From Triatoma infestans (taxonomy: Eukaryota > Arthropoda > Insecta > Hemiptera > Reduviidae), in NCBI GenBank assembly GCA_011037195.1, contig JAAEAF010003344.1, positions 190,974-254,973 on the forward strand: a DNA stretch of 64,000 nt. Direction: 5' to 3'. Shown here in pieces: positions 44,693 to 54,374 of this stretch; the stretch's first letter is position 1; the number at the start of each line of letters is the position of its first letter. The position numbers and the translations under genes are program-made. The notes under the pieces are model-generated. The model was not told where the DNA came from. It saw only the letters and a list, made by a program, of their open reading frames with translations, and searched no databases.

Positions 44693-44813
44693 CTTCCTTT
44701 TACTCCTAGTAAGAGGAAGTATTGTAATCGTGTCAAAATTTGGATATTAAGTTTTCACCGGAAATATCCGTTTTAAGGTCCCCTGAGTCCAAAAAAGTGG
44801 TTTTTAGCAAATG

Positions 44814-44856
<43 letters not shown>

Positions 44857-45695
44857 GAGCATTGCTCAAAAACGAAAAATTGTAGAAAGTTCAAACTTGA
44901 TATTCCGTTTACATGTCATCATGTGATCCGACAGTGGATCATCTGTCAAAATTCCTTAACCGGAAGTACCACTTTACTAGTAGTTTTTTTTCCCACGTGT
45001 TTGCGATTTTCTCAAAAATCGCTCCAACGATTTTCTTCAAACTTGGTATATCACTACACATACTAACAGCTACAACTTTTATTTGAAACATTTTCTCTGG
45101 GAAAATTCATTTAAGGGCACTTATGGGGGAGGGGTGGGGTTAGGTTTTCATCTAAAGTGCTATTTCAGTTTATTAGGCAATTCTATCATCTAAATAATGT
45201 TAATTAAAATTAAATATGTTGTTGAAATTCCGAGTTTGAAGAAATCGGATAATCGGAAGTGCGTTTACTTTACCACTTTACCAAATGATTTATTCACTTT
45301 TTCGCGATTTTCTCAAAAATGGCTCCGACGATTTTCTTGAAACAGCGTATATAAACTAAACATACAAAGATCTATAACTTTTATTTTAAACATTTCTCTG
45401 GGAAAATTCATTTAAGGGCATTTTTCGGGGAGCGTCGGGGTTACAGCTTTCTCTAAAGTGGTATCTTAGTTGATTATATATATATAATTCTATCATCAAT
45501 ACATAATTAATCAGAAATAAATAGATAGCTTAAATTCCAAGTTTTAAGAAAATTTGTTAGCCGGAAGTGCGCTTTTACTGAACAGATTTTTCAGTTTTCG
45601 ATGAATTTCGTTATATTTGATACACAAATTATAACCTTTCTCAATTATAATTTTGAGAACAGGATTAAGAGAAAGAGTGTATCATACCAGATATT
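44693..45695 (+). repeat. Near full-length family A element, three tandem monomers
   Basis: Head TTCCTTTTACTCCTAGTAAG then AGGAAGTATTGTAATCG, TTCACCGGAAATATCCG, GT tract 44818-44853, TCAAACTTGATATTCCG. Monomer 1 starts with CCGGAAGT at 44960, monomer 2 with TCGGAAGT at about 45251, monomer 3 with CCGGAAGT at 45561 (spacings about 291 and 310). Each has TTTCTCAAAAATGGCTCC (monomer 3 is shortened) and CTCTGGGAAAATTCATTTAA. It ends TATCATACCAGATATTTTTAC. It is the best reference copy with 7.4 kb. Confidence 0.8.
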
Positions 45696-45696
45696 T

Positions 45697-46060
45697 TTAC
45701 TTTCTTTAACTGCTGTTAAGAGGGAAGTAAATGTGCCAAAATTTTGATATCGAGTTATTCACCGGACAAACACTTTTTGGGGTGCCTTGAATCGGAATAA
45801 AAAGGAGAAAGTAAAAAGTTGTGCGTCTATGTTTTATGATCAGCAGGAAGTTCAAACTTGATATTTCCTTTAAGTTCTACCAGGGAACCTGACAATAAAG
45901 TTTTGATTAAAATCGATCAACCGGAAGTACCACTTTATCAGTACAGACTTTTCTGAGTGGATTTTTTTTTTTTTTTATGGCGATTTACTGGAAAACGTCT
46001 CCAGTAATTTTTTTCAAAAAAAATTGATGCACTAACTACATTTCAAAAAAAATCAATTAT
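45697..46060 (+). repeat. Family A repeat, adjoining second copy
   Basis: A new head (TTTACTTTCTTTAACTGCTG, TTCACCGGACAAACAC) begins immediately at the end of the previous copy in the same orientation. CCGGAAGT is at 45921-45928. It is truncated in the first monomer. Confidence 0.65.
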
Positions 46061-47949
46061 CATTTAAGAATAAAGTTCTAAATCAAAATAACTTCAATCA
46101 TAACGACAACAACATAATAAATTTGAAATAACATTTTATTGAATAGTTGACACCATTTTATTTAGTTGGAAAAAGTTTGAAAAATGATAAAGTATCTGTT
46201 TGTTAAAGGAAGGGAACAAAATGGAGAAGAAAACTCTGATTGGAACTTCTTCTTACTTTTCTTTTTTATGAACTTTTTATTGTTTTTTCAACTTAGTTTT
46301 CCCTTATCTTCTCAATGTTTTCAGTTATTATTGTTTGGTGGATAAAGAATTTGAGTTTCACAAAATACAGATATTATTTATATAAATTCATTTTAATCAA
46401 TATTGATTTAACCTGGAGGAGAAAGTATAATTAACTTTCCTCTTGAGATCAAATTAATGAAAATTTGACAAAGGTAATTATCAGTCAACAATTACACATT
46501 AATAATGAATGGAACTAATTTATTTAACGGGAATACCTGACAGTTCATCAATACCGTTTTGTATTTAACAATTCCTGATTGAATATCTATTTACAAAAAA
46601 AAAAAAAATAAAATAATTTTTGAGAAAAACGCAGAAAACTGATAAGAATTGTTTAGTGGAGTCACCCTTCGGTCCACCAGTTTTCTCCAAACTCGGAATT
46701 TTGGCAATCAATTCCATAGATGATTGGATCAATATAGATGAAAATTTTCCAAATAAAAGTTGTACTTGTTTATACAATAGTTCATAATTACAAATTTGAT
46801 GTTGGTGTTTGGAATTTTTTTCGAAAAAAGAAGCAGAAAAACAAACAAACTATTTCATAAATTTTAGAACATTATTCTATTAAAACGTATTCCACCTTCT
46901 TCCGCTTGTTTGGTTTTTTAAGCAGTGACAATGTTGTAGTAATTGCAATGACAGTAATTGTTTGGATCGTGGAAGGAATCATTGAATTCTGGTTGCTAGC
47001 TAACATTGATTCCGATATTGTTGATGAATGATGAACAAAATTCATTACTTCACTTTTGCGCACGATTATATAATACGTTTGTCTGTATGTGGGAAATGAA
47101 TAAAGAGAAGTTTAGAATAGCCGGGCGAAGAGCGGTTAATGATAGAGTATAGCCAGTTAGAACTCTTGCTTGGTCTAAGGATCGTGTAGCTGGTTAGTTA
47201 GCTTCTAGACAAAAAATTAAATGAAGACTTGTTCTGATTGAATAATTCTTGGAAGTTGAAGACTTCTTGGTAGTTATTTGTACTCTCCTGAATGCTGTTT
47301 GTAGATGAATTTCAAATAGTCTTGTGTTGCTTTTAGATAAAAAAAAACTGCTTGGTGCTCGTACTGTACAGGGCAGAGGATGTAAGATACACTCAAAGTG
47401 GACTGGGAGACAATCTTAGCTCTGCAGTGACAGATGTGGGCAAAGTGTAATAGTCAGCGCTTTTGAGGTGATTTTTCTCAATCCAACGCGTTTATTACAT
47501 TATAATGGGAACTGGGATTAACATTTAAATATAAATATAGCAAGTCACCTTGCGCTCTAGGCTATGTTAAATGCTCTGTCATCGGCATCAGCATATAATT
47601 AGTCTTTTAGGCAATTTCAGCTGTGCCTAATGTTAAGAATAAGGGTATAACGGATAGAAGAATTGCTATCTTTTCAAGACTGCAAGATAAGGGCGCATTA
47701 AAAGCTTGTGAAGATCGTTGAATAATGTAAAGAATTGGAGTCCCTAGCGATCTAGCCTCTGGCGAGATTAGATGCCGGCGTAAAAGGGATCTTCAAGGGA
47801 TCGAAGAGATTGACAGACTGTGGCAAAGGTGGGCGCCTCACGACTGTCCATTGGTCATGAGCCTTTCAGCAGCATCTCGTAAAAAACTGCTTGTGGAGCC
47901 ATTGAGAATTGGCTCACACGGAAACATTTCTCTATTGGAAAAAGTATTT
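46061..47949. other. No gene; minus-oriented family A trace
   Basis: A diverged family A piece lies at about 46600-46800 (GAGAAAAACGCAGAAAACTG, CACCAGTTTTCTCCAAACTC). From 47450 on the composition is balanced and may be the 5' part of the non-LTR relic that follows, but no motif could be fixed. Confidence 0.4.
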
Positions 47950-48332
47950 GCGGGGCAAAGGCTCGCCAAGAGTTTCTTGCAAGGTAATTAAACACGCACA
48001 AGAGAGCTCAGGAAAATCGCTGCCTTAGTCACAGAGCATTGCCTGTTAAGGAAGCACCTTACACAGAATGGGTCTTACTGCGGATCCACTCGGTAAGAAA
48101 TATGGACAGAAGGACGAAACATTGTCAAGCGATTTCAGCAATTAGGTGCTTATAATTGTTGCCGAATCCAGTATCGGGGATTTCTCTCTCCTCAGTCCTG
48201 GTGTTTCTTATTTAGACAGGGCTGATCTGAGCTTTGTACGGGGAGGGGGGAGACTATGGGCCTATCGGTGGTCTAAGTAAATGCATTTTCTTAGGAGGTC
48301 CCGGGCTCTAGATTAGATTAGATTAGATTAGA
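47950..48332 (+). pseudogene. Non-LTR retrotransposon C-terminus with (TTAGA)n tail
   Basis: The frame near 47993-48075 reads TRELRKIAALVTEHCLLRKH, which keeps the RRLVGLLTGHC.LRKHL block that precedes the finger in RNase H-type ORF2 proteins. The finger itself is lost in a frame-broken stretch. The end GGCCTATCGGTGGTCTAAG ... CTCTAGATTAGATTAGATTA matches that at 13.95-14.03 kb, fixing the 3' terminus of a family with a TTAGA-type tail. Confidence 0.55.
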
Positions 48333-48667
48333 AGTTATCTTGAATAAATAGTGTTATATTTATCTTGAAAGAGTATTGTTTTAATATATATTTACAACGC
48401 GCTACTGCTCACAGGCAAAATAATAATAATGAAAAATAAATAAATAAAATAAACTAACAAAAATAAAGTCACTAAACGAATGGAGTAGCTACCCAGTGTA
48501 GGAGCATCCCAAATCATTCACTGTCACTAAATGATCTCTTTAGTCACTGACGTTTTAGACGACGGGTAGGATTGTTCAGAAAAGTTCGAGAGTGGCTAAA
48601 GGATTTGTACGGCAGGATTGGGATTTTATGGAGTTTCTTATGAGAAGAGGAAACCAAGTGGTTCACA
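48333..48667. other. No gene seen
   Basis: AT-rich flank of the palindromic element. The minus-strand open frame 48544-48798 runs from here into the palindrome and is not a gene. Confidence 0.4.
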
Positions 48668-48725
48668 AATGGGTTATTTAACATCAGAGATATTTTCCGT
48701 GATAGCCTGCTTCTTTTTGTGGTTT

Positions 48726-48763
48726 CATCGACCGGTTTCGGGCGATCGCCCATCATCAGGATG
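48726..48763 (-). ncRNA. Candidate hammerhead ribozyme (intact core)
   Basis: On the minus strand: CATC (stem I 5' side), CTGATGA, an extra T, stem-loop II GGGC-GATC-GCCC, GAAA, then C-CG-G as a minimal stem III, TC, and GATG (stem I 3' side, pairing with CATC). All invariant core positions (CTGANGA, GAAA, NUH with H=C) are present; the predicted cut is after GGTC. The very short stem III is known from Penelope-like and retrozyme hammerheads, which are thought to act as dimers. Confidence 0.7.
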
Positions 48764-48896
48764 TTTTTGTCAAACAGTGTAATAACGCAGCCTTCCACAG
48801 AGCAAATTCAGTTGATACACTCAACAATACAATCAGTTGAGTGTGTATCAACTGAATTCGCTCTGTGGCAAGTCTGTATTATTACACTGACAAAAA

Positions 48897-48934
48897 CATG
48901 CTGATGATGGGTGATCGCCCCAAGCCGGTCGATG
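48897..48934 (+). ncRNA. Damaged hammerhead core, right arm
   Basis: CTGATGA is intact (48901-48907) and stem II has a G-U-compatible change (GGGT-GATC-GCCC), but the GAAA box reads CAAG, which should abolish cleavage. CGGTCGATGA follows as in the left arm. Confidence 0.6.
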
Positions 48935-49020
48935 ACCACAAAAAGAAGCAAGCTATCATGGAAAATATCTCTGATGCTTTCCATCTCTGCGGAACCAACC
49001 ACAACAATAATGGGTTATTT

Positions 49021-50322
49021 GAGGAGAGTGTGCAAATTAAGTTTGGTGACAAGTAGTGAGAGAATTTTTGATTAAAAAATTGGTTTCGTTGAAACGCTTA
49101 GCAGAGCCCAAAAGTTCTGTTCCATATGTCCAGAAAATTTTTTAGACTGAGTTGTATATTAATCGCTTATTTTGTAATGTCAGTTTAGATCTGTTGTCAA
49201 TAGTCTTTTAAGCAGCCTAAAGCAGCTGTTCAGTTCTTGTCGTTTCAGTCTAGGATTTTATACTAGGCGTTTGTTTGTTTAGCTTTATTTGCCATTTCTT
49301 AAATTCTTGGTTCCAAAGAAGAAAGATGGATTTAAGGTTTCTTGTTGATGTTACGGGACCTTTGTGAGCGGTAAGTATTGCCAGTATCATCTGCAAAGGC
49401 TGGGTAGGAATGTCCCAGTATTTTTTCTGAAAACATAAACGGAGGACTGTGACGATATTCGTACTTATTTAGGAAATAGTCAGCAGCGTAAGGAGGCCTG
49501 CATTAGGAACTCGCGAATAAAATTCTTAATATCTTCCTCTAGAATTATAAAAAGTTTTGCTGTACATGAAAAACATTTACAGTAAAAAGAAAATACCATA
49601 TGACAGAAAAGATATAGACATTTATTGTGTGGTAGACAGGTGGTGCTGAAATAACGCGAAGTACTATATACCATGGATTAACAATGACAGCTTTGTCACT
49701 AACCATAAACAAATGAAATTGCTATTGCGCATTTTCCATAGTTCTGACATTTAGTTTGAAGCGAATTTAATAGCAAGTTATTTTCATTGTTTATTTTCAA
49801 TAGAAAAGTTAAATTATTTGTTTGGTATTAAAGTTTTCTATAATCATGAAAGTTATTTGTTGTTGTTGTTTAAGGTAGATATTCTGTTATATTCCTTGGG
49901 CATTGTTAATCTTAAGTAAAGTTACCAGGTAAATTGATGTACCGGAAGTTAAAGGGCCCATTAACGTAATAAACTGAAGCTGTATTGATTTCCAGGAAGG
50001 AAAAGGAAATTATTTTCATCTTTTAAACCAATGATTTTTGTAAAAAGATTAATTTAAGGAAAATGCAATTAAATTCATTAATGAATTTGATCAAATTTAA
50101 TTTGAGTTTATGAATTGATCATATTAAATTCATTAATGTGTTAGGTGATTGGTGAACGAAATATTACTATAATGAGACTTAAACCACAAAATTCTGTTAT
50201 TTGGAAGATAGGGCTAAGCAAGAATTAATGCGCAGATGTTACAAGGCTATCCTGGCAAATAATATTCAGCAGACATATACATTCCAAGCTAAATAACCTT
50301 TGTGAACATTGCTCACATTATA
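49021..50322. other. No gene seen
   Basis: No recognisable coding region. A lone CCGGAAGT occurs at 49942-49949 without surrounding family A sequence that I can follow. Confidence 0.4.
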
Positions 50323-50435
50323 ATGGGATGTCTAAAAAAAAAAATGACCGTTTAAAGAAAAAAAATCAACCATTCATCTGTCTCATTGATGTTTATGAAT
50401 TTTGTATCAATGTTTAAAATATAGCCCGTTGTTAA

Positions 50436-51090
50436 TGTGTTGCGTCTTCTTGCCCGGTTATGCCTGTAGAGTAAAACTTCCGCGTGCGCCCACGTCGACC
50501 GACCAGACATCCTGTTTTATTCCACCTTTTTAATTCTCTCCCGCCAATCCTCTGGCGCCTTCTCTCGCGTCTCCGGATGTTGGTTTCCTCTCCACAGCCA
50601 CCCCCTTTTCCCTGATTAATCATCTCTTTTCTTCACTTGTGGTTTGGCTCGCTTCACGCGCATGTGTGTGCATTTGTTCTCTGCATCATCATTTACTGCT
50701 TCATCATTAGATTTCACCGCCTCCCCGGGTGAATTGCGCTTACAGCACAGATCTTTCATCTCTGTCTCCAACAGCTTCCGAGAGGTCTTATTCGCATCAA
50801 CGAACGCACGCTTCCGTTCCGCTTCATTCATTAATTACCTTTCCCGCAACTTCCTTTCATACACACCCATATACGAACATATTTACACATGTACGCAGCC
50901 TCCTTTGTACCCTTTTACGCTTCCTAGCGTCTTTCACAGCTTCTCTGGCTCAACATACGCTTCTCATTCATATAACCGCATCTTCAAGGTGAGCCAATTA
51001 AAACTTTATTGCCCTGTTAATTTTCATAATTGCGTGCTTCATTAAGCCCCTCTAACGCTTCCGAGTTCACGCCTACGCATGTACAGGTTG
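50436..51090. other. GC-rich insert inside the mariner relic
   Basis: Much richer in G+C than the rest of the window. Minus-strand frames 50616-50831 (containing EAERKRAFVDANKTSRKLLE) and 50432-50623 (Arg-rich) are consecutive in different phases and might be one frameshifted coding relic. No family is recognised. The boundaries are approximate; it could be another element or a captured host segment. Confidence 0.4.
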
Positions 51091-51211
51091 ATCCAGATGT
51101 TTGGATCCCTCGCTTATACCATTCCTTGGGATTGGATTAAAAAAAAACTCCTGTACTCCAGGTTCATCTTTGACGAAGTTATTAAATTTCCTACCGCAAA
51201 GAAAGAGTGTC

Positions 51212-51259
51212 ATGGACCGAAACAAATGGTAGTAGATTCTACCATTTGTTTCGGTCCAT
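51212..51259. repeat. Perfect 21-bp inverted repeat (hairpin, 6-nt loop)
   Basis: Arm 51212-51232 (starting ATGGACCGAAACAAAT) is exactly complementary to 51239-51259, with loop TAGATT. One arm encodes the conserved YHLFRSM part of mariner; the other sits where unrelated coding should be. It therefore looks like a rearrangement scar rather than an evolved hairpin. Confidence 0.85.
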
Positions 51260-51490
51260 TTTTCAGTACATTCTATCTAGTTGTTGGCGATAAAGGTCGG
51301 AATTCATGGAAAGTCCATCAGGAACGAATTCTTGATGAATTCTTTTTTCATAGTATCCAGAAAAACGCACTACATTAACTTTTTTCATATAGCCTACTTG
51401 CTTCTTGCACCGGAAATACCGTTGACCGCGATCAAATCATTGACCACCACCTTCGTCAGGATTTCGTCAGAAAATTCACTTTTCGTCACA

Positions 51491-51935
51491 TGCCACATTC
51501 ATTCTTTTGTAGAAATTCAAGGGAAAGATGGTTTTTTACTTTCTCTTCTATTTTTAGACAACTTAGCAAGTATCCATTCTCCTGGCGGCTTCATGCGACG
51601 TTATCCTACATGTCCTTTTTTACCTTTCCCATACAACAGAGTTGGCGGTTTTAGACACTGCCAGTTCTACAGTTAGTGCACTAGTACTTGTGAATGGATT
51701 TGACTCGGCATCTTTCCCTAAAACCTCATTAACGTCACAAGATTAACTTTTTTAAAAAGTTTAGTACGTGGATCAAGAACATCTTCTCCTATGTACAAAC
51801 ATACTTCCCCTTCATATACCTATGTATACATGTACCTATCCGGGCAGCTAGTGAATGATTTACATTGAGTTCAGAAGAGAGAGCCAATAAACATTGAACT
51901 AAATTCATAACTGTAACATTTAAAATTTAACGCCA
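51491..51935. other. No gene seen
   Basis: Balanced composition, possibly still N-terminal mariner relic up to about 51600, but no motif could be fixed. Confidence 0.35.
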
Positions 51936-51939
51936 TTAA

Positions 51940-52310
51940 TTTTGCAAAACTACCTAAAATCAACTTGGGGGGGGGGGATTTTCTCAATAAAAGTGTTAGG
52001 TTTATATCGATGCATTTAACATTTCAAATTTAAAGGAAATCGTTATAATCAATTTCGAGAAAATTGAAAAAAAAAACTTCGAAAACTTGTTGCGTAAAGT
52101 TGCATTTGCGGTTACATGATTTTCCAATACATTGCTGAGCTGAAGTGGATACTTTAGTACAAAGGTGAACGCTACTGTTTCCTCAGAAATCCCCTCCCTA
52201 AGAATTACAATTTTTTCGGGGAAATGGTTCAAATAAAAGTAATAGCTATTTATATGATTAAAGTGTACGTGTTCGGTTTTTAATATAAATTCAAATTTAC
52301 CGCCAATGGC
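51940..52310 (-). repeat. Family A-related fragment
   Basis: GGGGGGGGGG block at 51967, TTTCGAGAAAATTG, AAAGTTGCATTTGCGGTTAC (degenerate ACTTCCGG), and AAATAAAAGTAATAGC, the minus-strand order of the variant copies at 9.7 and 16.4 kb. Confidence 0.55.
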
Positions 52311-52441
52311 GTACAATAATTTTATTTCGGGAGGGTATTGTATTACCTTAATAATAATTTACTAATTTGTTGTGGTGGTTGGTTCCGCAGAGCTGGAAAG
52401 CATCTGAGACATTTTCTGTGGTAGCCTGCTTCATTTGTGGT

Positions 52442-52478
52442 CATCGACCGTTTCGGGCGTTCGCCCATCTTCAGGATG
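52442..52478 (-). ncRNA. Candidate hammerhead core, left arm (stem III base lost)
   Basis: CATC, CTGAAGA, T, GGGC-GAAC-GCCC, GAAAC, GGTC, GATG. It lacks one C between GAAAC and GGTC compared with the right arm, so stem III is further reduced. Confidence 0.6.
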
Positions 52479-52632
52479 CGTTTTTCAGACAGTGTGGCAA
52501 CAAAGACTTGCGCAGAGCAAATTCAGTTTTACACACTGACTGGTGTTTTTAACTTTATTTAAACTTGAGTTAGCTCTGTTTTAACTGAATTAGCTCTGTG
52601 CAAGTCTGCGTTGCCACACTGTCTGAAAAACG

Positions 52633-52670
52633 CATCCTGAAGATGGGCGAACGCCCGAAACCGGTCGATG
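52633..52670 (+). ncRNA. Candidate hammerhead ribozyme (intact core)
   Basis: CATC, CTGAAGA, T, GGGC-GAAC-GCCC, GAAA, C-CG-G, TC, then GATG pairing with the first CATC. CTGAAGA fits CTGANGA with N=A. Stem II is four perfect G-C pairs with a GAAC loop. The predicted cut is after GGTC at 52666. Confidence 0.72.
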
Positions 52671-52723
52671 ACCACAAAATGAAGCAGGCTACCACGGAAA
52701 ATGTCTCTGATATTTACTAATTT

Positions 52724-53575
52724 ATTACGCTGTGCCCAAAGCATAGAGAGGGGGTAACCTATGCATTTTCTCTCCTCTCAGTCAGTTACCATTTTAAGCT
52801 CGAAGAAGTAAGTCGTTATGCTACATTTACTTGAATAGTTCGCAGTGTAATACCTATACCATTCATGCCAGTTCGGTTGCCCTTAATTGTTAAAACCCAA
52901 ATTTGTTACTTCTGGTATTCCTGGGTAGTATTAATAAACTAGTCCTTTTGTCGACTTAGCGGCTCGGTTCTCTCGGCTTACATAGGTTAGTGTGAAATCA
53001 CATGGTTGTTACTTCCGACTTCATGGTTTCCTACTGTGCAGCCTCTGGGAGCTCATTTAATTATTATCTACAATTAGCGGCCAAGCAGCAGTGTATGGAT
53101 CAAGACTCACGAGTTACAGGCACATAAGCTTTATTCCTATTTCTCTTCTCCCATTACCACGATATGGGCTAAGGACACATGAGTGGGTCTTCCTGCACTG
53201 GTAACAGGATTCTGCGTTTCAAGATAAGCGCCATTCATTTGGCTATTGAAAGTGATAAATAATATTTGCTCCCCACTTTTTAAGTTTAATTTGTAAATTC
53301 ATTTTTGTCCATATAATAACAAATTTTCATTTCCCATTTTATTCACCATTATATTATATTATATACAGTCCACTCAATATTTTCACTACAATTTATATTT
53401 GGCTGTTTTCCATTAATCAGAACCCACCCCAGGTATCTCACCTTAATAAATATTATTAATTATCTTTGCTGTATTTACTGTACAGAGTCTACCAGAAGTT
53501 GAGATAATAGGGTGTAAAAAGTGCTCGGTTTTATTATTTTTTTTTAAATTTCTCGTTATTTATTGTACAATACGA
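52724..53575. other. No gene seen
   Basis: Balanced composition between 52740 and 53240, then AT-rich. No repeat partner or protein motif was recognised. Confidence 0.4.
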
Positions 53576-53579
53576 GTTT

Positions 53580-54066
53580 TAAAGAATAATATTGGAGCCT
53601 TTTTCGAGAAAATCACGAAAAACTGGAAAAGATTCAATAATTTTGTAACAGCAACCAAAGAGAGCAAGAGAAGCTCAACCACTCTTTCGGACTGGAGTGG
53701 GAGAAGCTGTATAAATATAACGACGGACAATCCATAAAAACACAGTTGAATTCAGTTCAATACATCCTATCGCCACGTGTCATTTCAATACTCTACCTTA
53801 AACATTTCTCTATTGTAAAGTCCAGGCGGTCTGTGTCTATTTATTAATATATCAGTTAACCAGTATTAAACCAAGTCTTCTTCTTAACTCATCAAACAAA
53901 ACCAATTCTCTCAATACAACACATCCATTATAATGTCGCATTTTCAATAGGATGGATTTTGTCGGGAACTTCCTTATGAGATTTGGTTATATAGTACCTT
54001 AAACGGAATACCAATTTTGAACTTGTGGTTATTCGTTTGCAATTTTTGAGATATTTTGTTTTCTCC

Positions 54067-54107
<41 letters not shown>

Positions 54108-54185
54108 TTCCTGTAAAATCTTAATTTCGAAAATTTGACACGGTTGCCGTATTTCTTCTTACTTAGGGGTTTGGGAGAGAGAAAA
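53580..54185 (-). repeat. Family A copy split by an LTR-like insertion
   Basis: Left part GAGAAAATCACGAAAAACTG..AAAGATTCAATAA; right part GTCGCATTTTCAATAGGATG, ACGGAATACCAATTTTGAAC, (TC)n/(AC)n at 54067-54108, and the inverted end AATTTGACACGGTTGCCG. The parts join in family order around 53643-53934. Confidence 0.65.
53643..53934 (-). repeat. TATA-bearing LTR-like repeat, copy 4
   Basis: Reverse orientation of the 17.0 kb unit: on the minus strand TAATGGATGTGTTGTATTGA, GCCTGGACTTTAC, TTATATTTATACAGC, TTCTCCCACTCCAGTCCG, CTCTTTGGTTGCTG. It interrupts a family A copy; ATTA or ATAAT on both sides is a possible target duplication. Confidence 0.55.
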
Positions 54186-54374
54186 CTGCTAGGATTTAAT
54201 CTATGATTTGGGCAGTCCCAGTAAGTAACTTGGACTTTGAATTTCTTTCTATTGTCCCATTTGGTTAAACAGTTTTATTTGTCTTATTGGTTTAAAAGGA
54301 AACATTTTCGGTCACCCAATTTTGCTTACTAAATGATCATATATATATATATATATATTTTTAAAACTCAATCT

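Larger units (their letters stand above)
48668..49020. mobile_element. Palindromic hammerhead element, family 1, with 12-bp target duplication
   Basis: AATGGGTTATTT occurs at 48668-48679 and again at 49009-49020, flanking a 329-bp palindrome. The two arms diverge from a centre near 48830-48840. The left arm, read on the minus strand, and the right arm, read on the plus strand, share GCTCTGTGG, CAAAAACAT, CTGATGATGGG, CGGTCGATGA, AAAAAGAAGCA and AAAATATCTCTGATG. The left arm stops there, while the right arm runs on for about 32 bp (CTTTCCATCTCTGCGGAACC). Each arm has a hammerhead core. No open frame is meaningful. The length and variable terminal truncation suggest reverse transcription rather than a cut-and-paste origin. 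Confidence 0.85.
50323..51490 (-). pseudogene. Mariner-type transposase relic, second copy, internally rearranged
   Basis: Minus-strand blocks in order: RIHQEFVPDGLSMNSDLYRQ near 51290-51350, QLDRM, then a jump to YYHLFRSMTLFLCGRKFNNF at about 51180-51240 (mariner has the QDNARPHTS..SPDLAP segment in between, deleted here), VKDEPGVQEFFFNP, and after an inserted 0.65-kb GC-rich block the terminal text shared with copy 1 (TTTAAAATATAGCCCGTTG on the plus strand near 50412). The end GGGATGTCTAAAAAAAAAAA (from 50325) corresponds to the terminal repeat at 35198. The copy is non-functional. Confidence 0.75.
52357..52723. mobile_element. Palindromic hammerhead element, family 1, second insertion
   Basis: ATTTACTAATTT at 52357-52368 and 52712-52723 flanks a 343-bp palindrome built of the same two divergent units as at 48.7 kb. 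Here the left arm carries the full outer end (GTGGTTGGTTCCGCAGAG) and the right arm stops at CTCTGATATTT, the opposite of the 48.7 kb copy. Arms share CAGTGTGGCAAC, TCTGAAAAACGCATCCTGAA and GGGCGAACGCCC. The centre (about 52530-52575) is unpaired AT-rich sequence. Small open frames here are palindrome read-through. Confidence 0.85.

Noticed and set aside
48300..48332. Interstitial telomere-like (TTAGA)n
   Set aside because: The tract is short and is the 3' tail of a retrotransposon family found twice here; the insect telomere repeat is TTAGG.
48544..49056. Several small open frames on both strands at 48.5-49.1 kb (and 52.4-52.7 kb)
   Set aside because: They arise because the palindromic arms are read in opposite directions; they share sequence by symmetry and contain the ribozyme core rather than protein motifs.
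50616..50831. A real gene in the GC-rich insert
   Set aside because: The frames are short, change phase and have no recognisable family, so I list only the composition anomaly.
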